A DNA stretch of 64,000 nt from Zonotrichia leucophrys gambelii (Eukaryota; Chordata; Aves; Passeriformes; Passerellidae), in contig NC_088170.1 in assembly GCF_028769735.1 (NCBI RefSeq), forward strand, positions 56,577,585 through 56,641,584, given 5' to 3'. The notes beneath the pieces are model-generated. The model was not told the DNA's origin. It was given only the letters and a program-made list of their open reading frames with translations, and searched no databases. The translations under genes and the position numbers were made by a program. Below are positions 61,340-64,000 of the stretch, one piece after another. Position 1 is the stretch's first letter. Each line of letters begins with the position of its first letter.

Positions 61340-61960
61340 AATTAAGGGGTTCTCAGGCAAAGATATGGGAATAGAAATAGCCGTTCTTTACTAGGAAAAT
61401 TAAAATACAAATGCAATAGTATAAAAAACAAACAAACAAAACAAAAACAACCAAAGCCAAAAAACACTTACAGAGTCAGAATACAACTTGACACCCAGTT
61501 GGTAGCAATCCTATGAAATGGTGGCTGCAGTCCTCCTGGAGAGACAGATGGGGTTCTGTTGAAGCAGTGATCGTGTAGAAGAGTGCAGTTTTCCTTTGAA
61601 GGTCCAGTGGTTCTATAGATGGGTCTGGTCTTCCTCCGGGAATCCAGTGGAGAAAGGCTGCCTGAGGCAGTTGAAATCTCAGATTATATCCAGGCAGGAA
61701 TGCTTGGCTCCTCCCCCTGGGTGGAGCATTTCACAATGGGATGAGGTAATTTTATCACTCATGCTTTGAGACTCAATGGGCCATTAACAGAAGATATCTC
61801 CTGGAGGGAGGGTGGGTTATGGAAGAGATAAAGAACACTGCCCCACCTGGTTTTAACAGGTAGCCCAATTAACAGAAAATAACTGCCCCACCTCCAACAG
61901 ATGGCAATAGAATACACACCCCTGGCCACATCTTGCATTTGCAACCTCAGACAATTTTTT
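61340..61960 (-). mobile_element. Probable solo LTR of a passerine ERV, - strand
   Basis: The + strand shows a block order I recall from songbird LTRs in reverse: GTCTTCCTCCGGGAATCCAG, GTTGAAATCTCAGATTATAT, GCTTGGCTCCTCCCCCTGGG and AGATATCTCCTGGAGGGAGG. On the minus strand a TATA-like GGATATAATCTGAG follows the promoter-like part. A CAAACAAACAAAACAAAAAC run lies at 61428-61447. Neither end nor a target duplication could be fixed. Confidence 0.65.
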
Positions 61961-63677
61961 GTCAACTCTGGTAGCAGCTGTGGTTTAAAGCTGTGGTCGC
62001 TGTGAAGCCCAGATGGGTGCTGGAGTGATAGACCCCAGCTCTGGCCCGCAACTCAGTGGGCAGCACAAGATGCTTCACTTCTTCATCCCTCTGCAATGCT
62101 CTAATAAATAAACTTGGGCTTCCAAATTGGAAGTGCTGTGTGATATTGAGGGGCAGAAGAAAACTGAGCCTGGCCATAAGCATGAACCACATTTGCTCTT
62201 GTCCCAGTGATGGGCAGCAGGCTGCAGACTGCCAGGATGCACTCAGCAGGTTTAGCACACAGGGGGAAGCTCAGGTTTCTCCTTCATTAACAAGGTCAGT
62301 CTTGGCTTTCCATCCCCTTCTCCAGAGTGCATGGAACTGGCATCTATTCCCCCTTCTCTCCACAGCAAGGTAACAAAATCTATCTCTTTGAATCGTAGTA
62401 TCCCCTGTCACCAGGCAAGCTGTGCAAGCAAGTGTTGCTATTAGGGCTTCCTTGTGCCTGGGCAGCTTCCCAGGCAGGGTTTCTCCAGCATGTCTGGGGC
62501 TTTGGTGTGCCCTTGAATCACAGATCCCTTTGAAAAGGGTCAGAAGTTTCATTTGAGCCTTCGTTCTGCATGAGACTCAAGCTTCATTCTCCATACTTCT
62601 TCTGTACCCATATCCCTTCATCAAAAAACAAAATGACCATCATGCAAAATGCTCTTGTGTTCAGGTGGCCATACTAGCTGGTTCTGGGATGCATGGATTG
62701 TCAAAGGATAATGAGGCTTGTTGGTGAAAACCTCTGGGCTAAGTTTTCTGTTGCATGGCTGCAGCCCAGCCTGATTTGGCACTGGGTTCTGCTCTTCCCT
62801 GCTCAGCTGGGAGACCAGGGACTGCACCTTTCTGCCAAGGCTGTGCCCCTGCCATCCCCATCTCCAGAGGGGAGCTCTGCCTGCCAGGGAGCTCAGAGAT
62901 TTCAAGTGCAGTCCTCAGCTGACCTCAGGGGTGTGCTGGACTATTCTTGCCAGCAGCAGCCTTGTTTTAATTAAAAGCTGAACATTAGACAAAAAGAAAA
63001 CCCGAACACCCTATCTTCAAAGTCTCACCATTTACCTTAGGCTTAAATTTTGTGGCTTAATTGACTCCTGGTGAGAAACTGAAACGTTAATGGTTAATGA
63101 CTCAAAACAATTCCCCATTTGTGGGAGGGCAGAGTGCTTTGCTGTGGCAGAGCTTGCACACCCCAAGGAGAGGAGATGAGATTTGGGTGGGCGGTGGCAG
63201 AATCTCTGACCTATGTAAGGCAGATCACAAGGCAGATCCCAAGAGGGGTGAACACCTGCCACCAGAGATTATGAGATGTTCAAAGATAAGAGGTAGATCC
63301 TGAGCGGTGGGATTTGATTGTACCAATTATCTTCCCCACCTCTCCCCCACTCCCAGGAGAGGTCATACTCACACAGGACATTCACACGTAAGGCTACATT
63401 GACAGAAGAGGCAGCTTTAATGTCTTAGAAGGTGTCATAAACCCTGAAGTGTCCCCAGACTCATTTCTGAGACCTTCCACAAGAGTTCTGACAGCCCCCC
63501 CTCTTAGGAAGGTACCTGGGCATTCCCACCTAGACTGGAAGTATATTAACATATAGAAATCTCTTTCATGGCCTCTCCCCACCCCTGACAGATCGAGACT
63601 GTGACCATTACTATAACAAGACTCTGAACATCACTTTGCACAATTAAGTCTTGTCACAGGATCTATGGCTGGTGATA
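61961..63677. other. Intergenic sequence with GC-richer unassigned blocks
   Basis: No gene recognised. The part at about 63100-63660 may contain an old LTR (minus-strand TGTGACAAGACTTAATTG start near 63659), but the evidence is thin. The blocks at 62040-62960 are unassigned. Confidence 0.4.
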
Positions 63678-63999
63678 TCTTTCCCTCCCTCCCTCCCTCC
63701 CTCCCTTCCCTTCCTTCCTTCCTTCCTTCCTTCCTTCCTTCCTTCCTTCCTTCCTTCCTCCTTCCTTCCTCCTTCCTTCCTTCCTTCCTCCTTCCTTCCG
63801 CCTCCACTTCCTCCCTTCCTTCTCCTTCCTTCCTTCCTTCCTTCTTCCTTCCTTCCTTCCTTCCTTCCTTCCTTCCTCCTTCCTTCCTTCCTTCCTTCCT
63901 CTTCCTTCCTTCCTTCCTTCCTTCCTTCCTTCCTCCTTCCTCTTCCTTCCTTCCTTCCTTCCCTTCCTTCCCTTCCTTCCTTCCTCACTTCCTTCCGCC
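63678..63999. repeat. Long (TTCC)n/(TCCC)n pyrimidine tract reaching the window edge
   Basis: About 320 bases of nearly pure pyrimidine on the + strand. It starts with TCCC units, then TTCC units with interspersed CCTCC and TTCTTCC variants; the few purines include CTTCCGCCTCCACTTCC near 63797. The matching minus-strand frame encodes a lysine/glutamate/glycine/arginine string and is not a gene. Mirror-symmetric purine/pyrimidine tracts can form triplex (H-)DNA. Confidence 0.97.
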
Positions 64000-64000
64000 A

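Noticed and set aside
63644..63988. 114-codon Lys/Glu/Gly/Arg-rich frame on the - strand
   Set aside because: It is the translation of the (TTCC)n microsatellite.
1..64000. CRISPR arrays, operons, toxin-antitoxin or phage defence systems
   Set aside because: The tandem arrays lack spacer-repeat structure, and the sequence is vertebrate nuclear DNA with spliced exons.

Overview
The window looks like nuclear DNA from a bird, most likely a songbird. It carries many degraded CR1 LINE 3' ends, several solo LTRs of types I recognise from passerine genomes, widely spaced GT-AG exons and AT-rich non-coding DNA. No bacterial, plasmid or phage gene organisation is present.

Positions 1 to about 16,850 hold the 3' half of one protein-coding gene on the + strand, ceramide kinase (CERK). 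Seven exons (1624-1698, 3207-3359, 4149-4254, 6054-6124, 10809-11014, 12976-13184, 14118-14217) join in frame through consensus splice sites. They encode the last 306 residues, from the end of the diacylglycerol-kinase-like catalytic domain to the stop codon. The upstream exons lie outside the window. A long AT-rich 3' UTR probably runs to a poly(A) signal at 16829. The introns contain old CR1 fragments and one GC-shifted stretch of unknown origin.

From about 16,850 to 64,000 I find no convincing protein-coding or structural RNA gene. The short open frames there lie in repeats or in unique sequence without recognisable domains. The region holds LTRs at 17369-18165 (+), 18459-19077 (-, inserted in a CR1), about 19870-20229 (-), 23502-23887 (+), 43200-43594 (+), about 47237-47745 (-) and about 61340-61960 (-). 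It also holds CR1 fragments on both strands (the longest at 49699-50935), minisatellites (52 bp, 67/87 bp, 20 bp and a 44 bp duplication), an (AT)33 tract and a long pyrimidine tract at the right edge. Several AT-rich, repeat-free blocks dense in homeodomain-like TAAT motifs (about 29560-30010, 34300-34620, 36060-36470, 51640-52840, 58480-59380) read like conserved non-coding elements. That is an inference and needs alignment.

I did not find a clearly new biological system. The most checkable observations are the nested LTR with an exact 6-bp duplication, a CCAAT-box inverted repeat kept with identical spacing in two LTR copies, the compound minisatellite, the candidate enhancer blocks, and the absence of any neighbouring gene for 47 kb beyond CERK.
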